Assembly: GCA_026419775.2 (NCBI GenBank)
Contig: JAOPGA020000585.1
Location: 28,023-92,022, forward strand
Origin: Acrasis kona
Taxonomy: Eukaryota; Heterolobosea; Eutetramitea; Acrasida; Acrasidae
Length of the DNA stretch: 64,000 nt
Direction: 5' to 3'
Position 1 is the first letter of the stretch. Every line of letters begins with the position of its first letter. The translations under genes and the position numbers were made by a program. Shown here piece after piece: positions 21,349-31,548 of the stretch. The notes under the pieces are model-generated. The model had not been told where the DNA came from. It saw only the letters and a program-made list of their open reading frames with translations, and searched no databases.

Positions 21349-22875
21349 TTATTTACCTTTTAATCTTGATCTTGTTTCTTCTGCTAATGCCTGCTTTTGC
21401 TTATTCAAAGCTTCTGTGTATTGATCTAGAGCCTTTCTCATGGCGATACCTACGTCTTGGTCTCCAGTAATCTGAGCGAATCTAGCTGCGGGGAACCTAA
21501 ACATTTGGGCTCCATTCACGCTCTTGGGGAACTCTTCGGCGTACTTGGCAAACTTGCCCTTGTCAACGGTTTCTATCCATGCAAAGCATTCTTCGGTAGT
21601 CCATTTAGCGACTGGCTTCATTCTGCCGACATCTGTGCTCTTGAAAACATCTCCTGCTTGGGTCTTGGAAATGACTGGGTCGAGGCTCGCGTCTCCATTA
21701 GCTAACAAGCTCATCACTTGTAGCGTATTCATGGTGTGCTCAGTGTCGGTTGAAATTGGAGATAGTGTTGAAATGATTAGCGTTTTGCATCCGCTTCCCT
21801 CGAAGCTGTCTCTTAGCAACTGAGTTAGTTTGGAATTTCTGTACGGAACGTGCTGCTGTTGATTTGATTTGCTCAATGTAACTGTTCTAATTACGTCCTT
21901 TAGGTTTGATAATGAAGAATTGATCCAGGCTGACTCTCTTTGTCTATCAGCATCGTGGTACATGCTATCTGCGTTTCTTTCAGATCCCGCCAAATCAATA
22001 AGAGTTAACCGAGCGTACTTTTTACCATCCCTCTCAATGCTGATTCTGAAGATATAATGGCTTCGACTGGATTGGGAATTTATCATGGTAGCGTGCGTCT
22101 CTCTTAGTTGAGCTGCGTCGTCATATGCCTTCCACAGACCATCTGCATCATTAATGTTGATTTCGGTTGACCCTACAACATTAATGTCCCTAACGTTTCC
22201 ACTTCCTTGTAGTAGTTTTACCTCGGTGTGGTTATTGTTGAGATCATACAAAGAGTCGCCTAACATCTCCAAGCAAGTAACTTTGACGCTATAGGTTGAC
22301 CTTTCTGATTTTTGCGCCGCGAGCAAGTACTGGAATAAATCTGAGGATAACAACTTTACCACTCCTGTGATGGTGTATGTTTTTCCTGTTCCGGTTTGAC
22401 CGTACATAAATATCGTGCCTCTTTGTTCAATCTTTGATTGGTTATTCAGGGTGTACCCTATTAGGGGAAGTACAGCATTAGAATAAACATCTTGTGTGGT
22501 ATGATCTTCGCAAAATACATGTCCGTTAGGGAAAGGGTAGGCTACATGCTCAATAAAAGCAGTTTGGGGCTTCATATCAGGTCCGGACATGCATTTGTGA
22601 ACAATGACACAGTTGTCTTTCGGTAGAATTTTAGATGTAGAGGAGTACGTGCACTGTACAACTGGGAACTCTCCTTTGTCCTCTTCATGATCAAATAATG
22701 GTCTCAATCTCACCACTACATTGATGGCCTCATCTTTGAATTGAGCTGGAACCAGTTCCTTGGAGATTTGCAGATTGTTAGCTTTCTCATAATGAAAGAT
22801 AACTCCTTCGAAGATGTTTGCATGCTCTTTACGAAAAGCTCTCTTGTCTCTTGCTTGACTTTCCCCGTTTCCCAT
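21349..22875 (-). CDS. Kinesin-13-like motor with C-terminal SAM domain
   Basis: 508 aa, single exon. Motor domain about residues 50-395: INVVVRLRPL, P-loop GQTGTGKTYT, switch I NSQSSRSHYIF, switch II LTLIDLAGSE, and VPYRNSKLTQLLRDSFEG. The sequence resembles kinesin-13 (microtubule depolymerases) by its long loop and neck-free N terminus. The class KVD loop is not clear, so depolymerase activity is not proven. Residues about 420-480 form a SAM-like domain: WTTEECFAWIETVDKGKFAK, FRFPAARFAQITGD. KIF24 also combines a SAM with a kinesin-13 motor, but at the N terminus; here the order is reversed. Confidence 0.88.
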   Translation of the reverse strand: MGNGESQARDKRAFRKEHANIFEGVIFHYEKANNLQISKELVPAQFKDEAINVVVRLRPLFDHEEDKGEFPVVQCTYSSTSKILPKDNCVIVHKCMSGPDMKPQTAFIEHVAYPFPNGHVFCEDHTTQDVYSNAVLPLIGYTLNNQSKIEQRGTIFMYGQTGTGKTYTITGVVKLLSSDLFQYLLAAQKSERSTYSVKVTCLEMLGDSLYDLNNNHTEVKLLQGSGNVRDINVVGSTEININDADGLWKAYDDAAQLRETHATMINSQSSRSHYIFRISIERDGKKYARLTLIDLAGSERNADSMYHDADRQRESAWINSSLSNLKDVIRTVTLSKSNQQQHVPYRNSKLTQLLRDSFEGSGCKTLIISTLSPISTDTEHTMNTLQVMSLLANGDASLDPVISKTQAGDVFKSTDVGRMKPVAKWTTEECFAWIETVDKGKFAKYAEEFPKSVNGAQMFRFPAARFAQITGDQDVGIAMRKALDQYTEALNKQKQALAEETRSRLKGK

Positions 22876-23007
22876 GTTATGATGATCTGTAATTTAGTGA
22901 TTTGTAAGAAGTCAACCCAATACAAGTATAAGTAGCATGTGATCAGTGGACACTTAGGATTGCGTAGCACCAGCAGCGCAGCATGTATGTTCATAAATAT
23001 TTGTTTA

Positions 23008-23349
23008 TTATATAGTATTTGGTGATGAAACTGACACGTTTTCGTCTTCGTCATCATCATCGTCATACTGTGATAGCCAATTTAAATCTTCTTCTTCCTC
23101 CTCCTCGTCCATGGAGCCGAGGATAAAAGGACTTTCCTTGATATATCTCGTTTCAGAATCATGTATTACTGCTTCATCGTCTGGATCTTTGTCGCTATCC
23201 ATCATGTGGTGGCTTGGTAGTATTCTTCTTCCATACATTGAAATTACAGCATCTAGATCTTCCACTTCTATATATTTCTTTTTAGATGTGCAAATATTGA
23301 TTAGGCATGCAAGTGAAATGATCAAAATTAATAGCTTCCATAGCTTCAT
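23008..23349 (-). CDS. Small acidic secreted or membrane-anchored protein
   Basis: 113 aa. Residues 1-22 form a clear signal peptide (MKLWKLLILIISLACLINIC). The rest is strongly acidic with a run of Glu (EEEEEED) and a run of Asp (DDDDDED), plus a KKKYIEVEDLDAVI stretch. There are no cysteines beyond the leader. No family is recognised. It opens a short cluster of secreted or membrane proteins (to 25776). Confidence 0.6.
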   Translation of the reverse strand: MKLWKLLILIISLACLINICTSKKKYIEVEDLDAVISMYGRRILPSHHMMDSDKDPDDEAVIHDSETRYIKESPFILGSMDEEEEEEDLNWLSQYDDDDDEDENVSVSSPNTI

Positions 23350-24238
23350 TTGGTCCAGCTTCAGTTGTGTTGGTTATTACAAAAGAAATACTTTCTTCTG
23401 TTGGCCAACATGGATTTATACCTGCCAATCGGTGACCATTCATACTTGAGTCAGACGCTTTAATTAGATATGCTACAAACATCAGCAGTGAACTTTCGAT
23501 CGTTGATAAACTACAGAATGCAGGCCATTCGGACGATCCTAAATACTTGAATGATGGAATATTGTTCAGATTTTTGCACCATACAAATAGCTAGCGGACA
23601 GAGAATTAAACTAGTTGGAAACCATACAATGAAGTTTTCAAGGGGAACCGTGTCATGATTGCAGGTTCATTGAGCCATCTAGAATTAAGAATCCATGTCC
23701 ACAGATTCCTTCCTGAATGACGAAGATGGCACTTTAAGAAAGAATGGTTCAAGTACAGTTATAACTAGAATACTGGGAGTGGTTAGATTCACTGAAAAGA
23801 GCCGTCAAAGATGGAGTATATAAAATACCCAGAAATTGAAGGAGAGGCAGCAGCACAACGTTTAGCGATCAAGATTTTTTGAAAAAGAAATTTTTGACAA
23901 CCGATGGTATCCTAGCGGCGCTGCATGTAGTTACATGCTTTCATGTAACACGCGCCTACTTTAATACCACTGTTGATAATACTAATATATACTTTGAGTC
24001 ATACACATTCGACAATTTGGTGAGATCCTAAAAATTGGTCTCAATATCAAGATCAGTTCAGCAACGAGTAAGACTCGTGTAACAGAGTCATAACAAATGT
24101 ACTTTGTAGTTGGAATAATGAATCATTATAAGATTTTTAATCTTGGCTCTTTTATGTTTTTACAAGAGGTCAAAACAACTAATAGCGCTGGGTGGTGTAA
24201 TCTGTTTTATTACACTAGTTGGCTCCTCTAATTTAATG
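23350..24238. other. Intergenic region with a decayed coding tract
   Basis: About 890 bp without an intact gene. On the plus strand, 23600-23850 holds protein-like segments in changing frames (pieces such as GNRVMIAGSLSHLELRIHVH and EYWEWLDSLKRAVKDGVYKI), which look like the remains of a coding sequence broken several times. I cannot name the family. Small inverted repeats occur near 23921-23950 (TTACATG/CATGTAA) and 24065-24078. Confidence 0.35.
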
Positions 24239-24421
24239 TTATTTGGATTGTTTATTGGATTCTGTTATTATTATCACAGGTCCAGTAGGTGGCATAGTCT
24301 TCGTTGCAAGTTGAGAGGTTGGGCGATTTATTGGCGGGTACGTGGCAGGTCTCTCGTGCCTTTCTGCTGTTACGATCAGCATTAGACATGCCACTAAAAT
24401 AAAAACCATAATGCTCCTCAT
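24239..24421 (-). CDS. Small secreted peptide, paralogue of the divergent neighbour
   Basis: 60 aa from the ATG at 24421. The leader MRSIMVFILVACLMLIVTAE is nearly identical to that of the plus-strand gene at 24564, and the DNA of the two leaders is alignable. The mature part is Pro/Thr rich (RPATYPPINRPTSQLATKTM) and, unlike its sister, has no cysteine motif. Divergent from 24564 over 142 bp with a palindrome midway. Secreted; function unknown. Confidence 0.6.
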   Translation of the reverse strand: MRSIMVFILVACLMLIVTAERHERPATYPPINRPTSQLATKTMPPTGPVIIITESNKQSK

Positions 24422-24476
24422 ATCTTCAAGTTTTAACCAGTGGTTGTCCAAACATTTTCGTTAAATACTGACAGCG

Positions 24477-24493
24477 CCTCTTCGTCGAAGAGG
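24477..24493. promoter_or_regulatory. Palindrome centred between two divergent secreted-peptide genes
   Basis: Arms CCTCTTCG and CGAAGAGG match perfectly around a single central T. The centre (24485) lies almost exactly halfway between the start codons at 24421 (minus) and 24564 (plus). It could be a dimeric regulator site controlling both genes, or the fold-back point of the inverted duplication that made the pair. Seen directly; role inferred. Confidence 0.5.
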
Positions 24494-24563
24494 TTTCCTC
24501 CCATAAATGATGTGATTGATCATTAACAAAACTCAAACAAAAATACAATATTATAGTGAAAGC

Positions 24564-24743
24564 ATGAGGAGCATTGTAGTTTTTATTTTGGTAGCATTCA
24601 TGATGCTAGTAATCTCAGCTGAAAAACCGCCAGCAGCCCCACCAACTCCACGGCCAACGCAAGCACCAGAATGGACAGAGGGTCCAGGATGCATGATGTG
24701 TGATCCAGCTCTCTCAGACCCAGACCTTATTTGCTGCCCATAG
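24564..24743 (+). CDS. Small secreted proline-rich peptide with Cys motif
   Basis: 59 aa from the ATG at 24564. Signal peptide MRSIVVFILVAFMMLVISAE with likely cleavage after Ala-19. The mature peptide is about 40 residues: a Pro-rich segment (KPPAAPPTPRPTQAPEW) then GPGCMMCDPALSDPDLICCP with four cysteines (CxxC and a terminal CC). This resembles short secreted defence or signalling peptides, but no family is recognised. Paralogue of the minus-strand gene ending at 24239. Confidence 0.65.
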   Translation: MRSIVVFILVAFMMLVISAEKPPAAPPTPRPTQAPEWTEGPGCMMCDPALSDPDLICCP

Positions 24744-24909
24744 TTAGAGGAGACAATTTTGATTATAAAACATTCATTTTTACCTATATCTCTGAACCAA
24801 TACTGATTTTTAACCTAATGAGCTCGAAACTTAAGTAGAAAAAAAGATTCTTCGCTTGAATGCTACCTCTCATCAGCAAAGTGTTTGTAACAAGAGCTCA
24901 ACCTGAGGG

Positions 24910-25776
24910 ATGAATATGAAGTTTGTACTCCAAAATATTATATATGTAATACTAGAAACAACAGGGATCTTTATATACTTATTAAGTAGCTTGTCAGTTA
25001 GAATATATGCACTCTTTGACTCTGCATCTCACCAACAATCCAAGAGTGATCCAAAGGAAGGACAACAGAGAAGTCCTTGTCCATTTTTGAACGCACTTTG
25101 CAACGATAAACATCTTCCCGTCAGTGGATCCGGAGTATCTATGACTTGCTTGCTAAGGGCTTGCAAGAAGACCACAGGGATTAATTACCTTGCAAATATA
25201 CTGCTTTTAAGCAGCATCAACTTTTCTTTTCATGGACGCATTAATCTTTCTGCCAAGAATGTCACATTCAACATTGGTGATCTTGGTGGGGCATCTGGTC
25301 ATTTGAGCACAGAGTACGATGCAAGCCTCACAAGAGCAGATTATCACGATGGATGTAATTCTGCTTTTAATCATAGCCTTTTCAATTCGTTAGTAAAACA
25401 AGCCAACAATGGCCGTCTTCATTTTAAAGACATTGCGAAAGTTGTCAGAAATAGGTTGCTACGTTCAAAAACCAATAACAAGCATCATGTTTTTGGTTAT
25501 TTTCAAAAATATAACATGTGGTTAATGATCACATTGTTGTTAATCTGTTTTGGTGATGGTAAAAGCATAACTCTAAACTCTCTTGAGCAGCTGTTCATCG
25601 ACGAGAAGTTACCTCAATCCACCACCCACGACCGCAACTTGAGCTTGTACGATATAGAGTCTACAAGAATGAACATTATGTATGATTCAGGTGAGTTGAA
25701 CATTGAACCCGGTAAACTATTACAGGATATTACATCACCATGGACATTGTACTTTTCAAAAAATGTAAAAAAATAA
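24910..25776 (+). CDS. Heme-thiolate peroxidase (chloroperoxidase/peroxygenase family 2)
   Basis: 288 aa, single exon. The N terminus has a hydrophobic segment (about residues 5-35) acting as signal or anchor. The heme-thiolate motif SPCPFLNALCNDKHLP holds the proximal Cys57 (PCP-x-LNAL). The second family block STEYDASLTRAD is present with Glu kept but Tyr in place of the usual His. A second hydrophobic helix lies at about 200-215. Fungal members halogenate or peroxygenate small organics with H2O2. Outside fungi and oomycetes this family is patchy, so horizontal transfer is possible. Stop codon 14 nt from the convergent Rab-like gene. Confidence 0.82.
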   Translation: MNMKFVLQNIIYVILETTGIFIYLLSSLSVRIYALFDSASHQQSKSDPKEGQQRSPCPFLNALCNDKHLPVSGSGVSMTCLLRACKKTTGINYLANILLLSSINFSFHGRINLSAKNVTFNIGDLGGASGHLSTEYDASLTRADYHDGCNSAFNHSLFNSLVKQANNGRLHFKDIAKVVRNRLLRSKTNNKHHVFGYFQKYNMWLMITLLLICFGDGKSITLNSLEQLFIDEKLPQSTTHDRNLSLYDIESTRMNIMYDSGELNIEPGKLLQDITSPWTLYFSKNVKK

Positions 25777-25790
25777 AAATTTATTTTCGG

Positions 25791-27318
25791 TTACACATCT
25801 TCGAACAATTGTCCGTTAGGTAATTTATAAACCTTGTCAGAAGGTAATTTGTGGACACCCTGCTGTATTCTTGTTAAGGCAGGGAAAATGTCTGTGCTTG
25901 GTACCGGAAAAGAATCAGAAAGTTTTGGAAAGTTGAATTCAGTCTCTAGTCCGTCCATCGCATCAAAGTCAAAAGGAACTTCTGATCTTAATGATCGTCT
26001 CTTTTCAAGTTGTTGATTTTCGATTTTGACTTTGTAAAGTTCAGAAATTATTTTTTCCATTCTTAATGACTGCCACAACTTTGTCCACTTGTTAAAAGTT
26101 TCAATGTAAAATGATCTTCTCAATTCCACGTATAGTCTTTTAAAGCGGTCAGGATGCATTACAAGTAGCTGTTCTGGCTTTGTCTCTACAAAAAGTTAAA
26201 AATGATGAATATGTAGAGCTTACCATTTTTAAAGAAGCTATAGATTGGTACGAGCTGACACGTGTAGTTTGACTCTTCGGTATTAATTTGTGCGTTTAGT
26301 GATTGGATCGCATCATCACTTAGATGAGGGTCGTTGTTTTTATAAAGTACCAAACACTCTCTAAGCTTTTCGTAGAATGCTTTGACTTCTAAAGTAAACT
26401 CTGCAATGGGTTGCAATGGATCTACTTGCTTTTCCTCTTGTCTTAGCTTGGATGATGTATGTCTTAAAAGTTGCCTTGACTCAAAAGGATTGGACTCAAT
26501 GTCATCATCTATGGATTTTGTGTTATGGTACGAGTCTTCTAAAGAGTTGATATCGGATTCAAGGTCACTGCGTTGATTTAATTAAATAAATTGGTTTTGA
26601 TGTACCTTTGAGATGTTTTCCTATCCTCAAGCTTTGGTGTAGGAATTAATGTTAGAGAGTCTGTTCTTCTGGTTCCTTGATGCCTCAAAATGTTGCCTAT
26701 TAAATAGTGGAAAGCATCCTTAATCGTTGTGGGCTGTTTATAGTTTGTCATGTACCACCCAATGTACCCTCCATCGCGTACATACCTATCTAGACTTAAT
26801 GGCCTGGTGATGTGTCTACAATGTGTAAAGAGGAAATGTCGCAGCCTACTAACCTATTTTTATCCGCTTTGTTGGCAATGAGAAGCACGTTAGAATTTTT
26901 CTGACCTATGAGCGCTCTCCACTGGTCCACAGCTTGCACAGATTTTGGATTGGAAATGTCAAAAACAAGGATAAAGCCATGAGCATCAAGTATCTTATCA
27001 ATGCTCTTCCCTTCGCAATGTTACTAATTGTATGATCAGTTACTCACCCTTCACCTCTGTATGTGGAACATCCCAAATGGTGAGTTTACTGTTCGGTCTT
27101 GATTTTGTTGAGTAATCTGAATTTATGATGTTGATGCCAACAGTTGGTGTATATGTCTTTGCCAGTGGTTTACCACAGTACTTTTGGGCTAATGCTGTCT
27201 TGCCAACACTGGGTCCACCTAAAATCACGATTTTTATGTTGTCTATTGCGCTAGATCTGGCAACAGGTTCTTTTGGCGTTGATGCATTCGCTGAGAACAA
27301 CTTGTATATTGTGTTCAT
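25791..27318 (-). CDS. Atypical Rab32-like GTPase with long C-terminal extension
   Basis: Five exons (27318..27048, 27010..26854, 26815..26606, 26567..26224, 26185..25791) with introns of 37, 38, 38 and 38 nt; 458 aa. The G domain has P-loop GGPSVGKT, TPTVGI switch I Thr, and NKAD. Switch II is altered: WDVPHTEVKG replaces WDTAGQE, so the catalytic Gln is missing. The C-terminal part of the G domain (YIGWYMTNYKQPTTIKDAFH) follows the Rab32/38 pattern. About 240 extra residues follow, mostly helical and charged, ending QLFEDV, with no prenylation cysteine. A role as a low-hydrolysis, non-prenylated scaffold GTPase is inferred. Confidence 0.8.
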
Positions 27319-27490
27319 TGTTCGACTGTTGTTGGACCCTTACAATCCCATTTCTATCAAATTCGGACATCCTCCGAGAAACAGTATATGGATAACCTTT
27401 CGCAGTAATGGGAGATATTCTAGAGCTCAGATATTTTAAACTTAACATACACCCAAAGCAACATGATCACTATGTACAAGTTCACTAGTT

Positions 27491-28117
27491 TTATTGTTCG
27501 CCTAGACATGGTCTAATTTTATAATATTTACGAAGAGTCTTTGTCAAGTACTCCTTCTGAAGTGCTAAGTTCTGCAAATGGTTCTTCTCCCACTTCTTTT
27601 GTTCAACCGCGTTACTTATCACCCTTTCGGATCTTGGATCTCCATAAGTGACAGTCCAGTTAGGTACGTGCTCTCGCTCTCTAATCTTTAACAAGCTGCC
27701 AATGTGACAATTATTTCCAATGATACTGTCATTCTCTAAAATTACTTTTGGTTCCAAGTTGTTCATTCTTCCTATTTCTTGTGATTTGATGATGCAACCG
27801 GCTTGTATAATATTGTTATCGCCTATGGCCAATCTCCCACTTCCATAATTTATAATGTGAACCTTCTCCTCTATGATATTATTCTTTCCTATATGTATGC
27901 CACCGCTATTTGGTCCGCTTTCAATAATACAATGAGGATGTATAATTGTATTCGGTCCAATATACACATCTCCAGACTGACTATTCATAACAAATTCAGT
28001 CTTCATACAAACCATAGCACCTGGCTGTACCATCAATTTCAATTCGTCGGATCCAAAACCACCAGGTCCAAACTCTTCTGGAGAACTCACGCTTGGAGAA
28101 CCAAATATCGACAACAT
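27491..28117 (-). CDS. DCTN6: Dynactin subunit 6 (p27)
   Basis: 208 aa, single exon. A left-handed beta-helix of hexapeptide repeats (IGPNTIIHPHCIIE, IGKNNIIEEKVHI, IGDNNIIQAGCIIK, IGNNCHIGSL) and a C-terminal helix with RSERVISNAVEQKKWEKNHL fit DCTN6. It forms the pointed-end complex of dynactin with p25 and Arp11 and helps cargo selection for dynein. Human p27 is about 190 residues, so the size fits. Confidence 0.93.
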   Translation of the reverse strand: MLSIFGSPSVSSPEEFGPGGFGSDELKLMVQPGAMVCMKTEFVMNSQSGDVYIGPNTIIHPHCIIESGPNSGGIHIGKNNIIEEKVHIINYGSGRLAIGDNNIIQAGCIIKSQEIGRMNNLEPKVILENDSIIGNNCHIGSLLKIREREHVPNWTVTYGDPRSERVISNAVEQKKWEKNHLQNLALQKEYLTKTLRKYYKIRPCLGEQ

Positions 28118-28172
28118 GGGTTTTTTTTACAATTATAATTATTTATTAGTTCATAACACATACACACAAACA

Positions 28173-31100
28173 TTATTGCTGATCTCCCGTCAAGATTACG
28201 TGACAAGAATCACAAACTCTATTCTTCAACCCTCCAAATCGCTGAATATGCGCACGATGATTGGAACATGCATTACAATAAACACCTCCGCAATTTCCGC
28301 ACCTATGTCTCGGTTTAATTACGGAGAACTTTTTATGACAACCCATACAATTAATAACATCATGTAACAACAAATCTTGATGTGCACATATACAAGCGCT
28401 ATGAGTAGAACCACAAGATATGGATCTAATTTTTTTATCACTAATGCTTTCAATTTTTAACGGCACGTTCGAGTCAACTTCATCTCCCGTTCCTAATCTT
28501 CCGTGATTTCCGCAACCCCACGCATACAACAAAGTAGAATGGTCATTTTCATTCTCGACCAATGCGATGGTGTGGTTCTCTCCACAAGCAACTTGCACGA
28601 CATGTTTTCCCGCCAATCCCTGCACCTTTGCTGGAGTAAAACTACACGATAAATTTCCGGTTCCTAGTTGACCAAACTTATTCATACCAAACATGTAAAC
28701 CTCTCCATTGTCAGTTACAACAGCAGAGTGATTAGCACCAGCTGCCACCTGAACAGGTTTAATCTTTAATCTCTTAAAGTAAACATTTGGCGCCGGAGAT
28801 AAAATTTTGTCCATTTCCGTTGGACCTATTCCTAGTTGACCATCGCCGTTCAAACCAAATCCAAACAAGCTACCATCCTCACAAAGCACAATCGTGTGCG
28901 ATAAACCAGCTGCACACGAAATGGCCTTGTAATTGTCGTCCAAGTTGACTCGAGTGGGCTCGAGTTTGTTTTCTTGGTCGTCGTGACCAAGTTGACCTCT
29001 GCTACCTCTTCCCCACGTATATAACGCTCCTTGCTTATCAACTGCACAACTATGAAAGTCGCCCGTTGTAATGAAGGTGATGTTTTTGAGCAAGAGTGGA
29101 GCTGGCTTAAAGCACTTGTCGCTCAAAACACCCACTCCTAGTTGACCGTAGTGATTTCCGCCGAAGCTATGTATGGTTCCGTTATTATCGAGTGCTAGAG
29201 TGTGAGTCACGCTCATGCTTACTTGAATGATGTGATAGTCGTTCAATGCAACTACCATCAATGGCGTTTGACAAATATCTGTTTGTGTTGATTCGTGACC
29301 TAATCTGCCATAATCTGATTTTCCCCAGCAGAATAGTTTTCCATCGCTGGTGGTGGCCGCGGTTGTTGATTCGGAACAATTGATCGATTTCACATCAAGA
29401 TGCAAAAAGTCTCTAATTTGTTCTGGTTTGAACGGATTGACTTCGGTGTTGAATCCATGACCTAATGCTCCGGATGTGGATTCTCCCCATGAGAATACTT
29501 CGCCTAATGGAGACATTCCTTGGTTGTTTTTTGCATTAATGGTGGATGGAGATGAGGTGGTTGGCGATGAAGATGGAATTTCGTTTGCTTTTCCACTAAT
29601 GGCGTGTGCTAAGCCCTTGACCCACATTTGATGTTCGCTGATGCTTGGACAGATCATGTCAATTGTTTTTTTTCCACTTTTTAAAGTAAGGCTGAAACTA
29701 ACGTGCGCACATGCTTCCTTGTCCTTTTTGCTTTCGGTAATTCTCTTCGAAGGTGTTTGTAAGTCGGCTCCTTGGACCAAAAAAGTTTTTTGTTTTTTTG
29801 CGGTTGACAACCAAACCAAATAATTTCCGTCTTCCGAAAGTTGAAAAGTACGAAAGTGTTTCACTTTGATTTGTGAATTGCGGTCGGCTGCAAGTCGGTT
29901 ATTGTATTTTACCATTTGGCCACCTCTCTTGATGATGGTTACGCACTTGTCGGGATCCGTGAATTGGGTCTCACTGTGTGTCCTCTTTATCAAGTCGAAG
30001 GAAGTGACGGTCGTTCTTCCAAAGTTTCTTACTGACCTCTTGTCTTGATCTGACAGGAAGACTGGTTTAAATAAATGTGCGTGGAATTCTACAAGTGTGG
30101 CGAATATACTTTTGGAACAGGCAGTGTTGAGGAATGTGTCTTGGAATGATAATTCTTTGGGTGATTGAAACAAGTTGGGTGCCCAGCAGGTTGAAAGGTT
30201 GGCAACGTTCATTTTGCATTCTTTGATGTTTGATAATCTAGTAAGGAAGGAAAATAATGTGAAAGCGACGTGACTGTGTGTGAGTGGAAATGATTCAAAA
30301 AGATCAATAATCCTGGGTACGACTAGTTCGGATACGGCAACTTTCCATTGATTGTGTTTTTCTTCTTCACTAAGATTTTGAAGTGTTGTATCAATCTTTT
30401 CAATTTGATATTCTAAAAGTTTTAATTTCTTTTGTAAAATATTCTTACTTCCTAACTGAATCAAATCGTCGTAATACTCAAATGGAAATAGTGGAGCTGG
30501 TAATTCTCTAAAATACATTTTTAAAAGAGAGGCCAAGTCGTTGGGCTCTTGATTTGTAATGTCGACGCTGACTCCTTCGTTTATAGCTTGCTTCATATTA
30601 TTCACATTAGTCATGTCTCCTGATTCTCTAAATAATCCAACAGGAGGATCTATTTTTGTCAGCATTTGTGATTGATTTTAATCTTACCTTCAAACATTTT
30701 TGTTTCCAAAGCAGCGGTAATCGCGAGCACAACTAGTGGTACTTTGACTTGATCTCTTTGAACTCTATTCTCTAGACTCTCTCCAAAAACGCCCAATCGA
30801 ATTGAGGGCGACATTGGCTTACTACCATAGTGCGACTCACTTCTAACTCTTGTATGTCTGGGCGTTGATGTGTCAATTAATGTCTTCCCAATTACTCCTG
30901 GTTTTTGATGAGGTATAAAATTCGGTGATTGAAAAGGGGGTCTCATGGACACTCTTCTGGACTTTTCCTTTGCATCATCATTACCGAGTGGTAGCGCTAC
31001 TGGGGAGGGTTTGTTGGCGGCAGGAGGTGGTACTGGTGGTAATACTTTTTTAACCGTCGTTACCAGCACTTCTGGTTGCGGTTGTGGTTCATCTTTTTGT

Positions 31101-31453
31101 TCTTGTTCGACATCAATTTCTAGTTGATTGACTTGTTGTTGTATATTTTGTTGCACTTCTTCTAATTTCGTCTCTGTAAATTCTATTGGAGCTAGAAAGG
31201 ACAAATCTTCGATTGGAGTCGAAGCATCAATTTCAAAAGAACTTGTGGCTATTTCGTGTTTTATTGGTTCGAATACTTGTTCAGAGCTGCTTTGTTTCGT
31301 AACTCTTGATAACGGAGATACAGGCGCGCTGTAGCTATTTGATGATCCATCAAAACTATGCGAGTCAATTCTTCTTTGAAAAGGAACACTGCCTCTGGGG
31401 CTAGATGTCTTGCTCTCCCACGTAGCAGTGTTCAGCTTACTCGGAGAGGACAT
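28173..31453 (-). CDS. RhoGAP-PH-RCC1-FYVE multidomain protein
   Basis: Two exons, 31453..30688 and 30649..28173, with a 38-nt intron that rebuilds the start of the RhoGAP domain; 1,080 aa. Order: a Ser/Pro-rich disordered N terminus (1-240); RhoGAP about 250-440 with the arginine-finger motif GLFRESGD and the YFRELPAPLFP block; a PH-like domain about 490-600 (KHFRTFQLSEDGNYLVWLS to MWVKGLAHAI); RCC1-type propeller repeats about 625-1000 (WGESTSGALGHG, FGMNKFGQLGTGN, WGCGNHGRLGTGD); and a C-terminal FYVE/zinc finger (CMGC, KPRHRCGNCGGVYC, CDSC). It should turn off Rho-family GTPases at phosphoinositide-marked membranes. Confidence 0.92.
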
Positions 31454-31548
31454 GTGCGTACTCAGTAATTAACGAATAAGAGTTGACCAAAACAAAAAAG
31501 CGACACAATCATGATGATGACAACGGCAAACGTCACGAGTGAAAAATT

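Noticed and set aside
23282-23482. 66-codon minus ORF overlapping the acidic secreted protein
   Set aside because: Overlaps the signal-peptide gene in another frame and has no motif; more likely 5' leader.
24143-24385. Hydrophobic 80-codon plus-strand ORF
   Set aside because: It is the complement of the minus-strand secreted peptide gene and lacks an ATG start.
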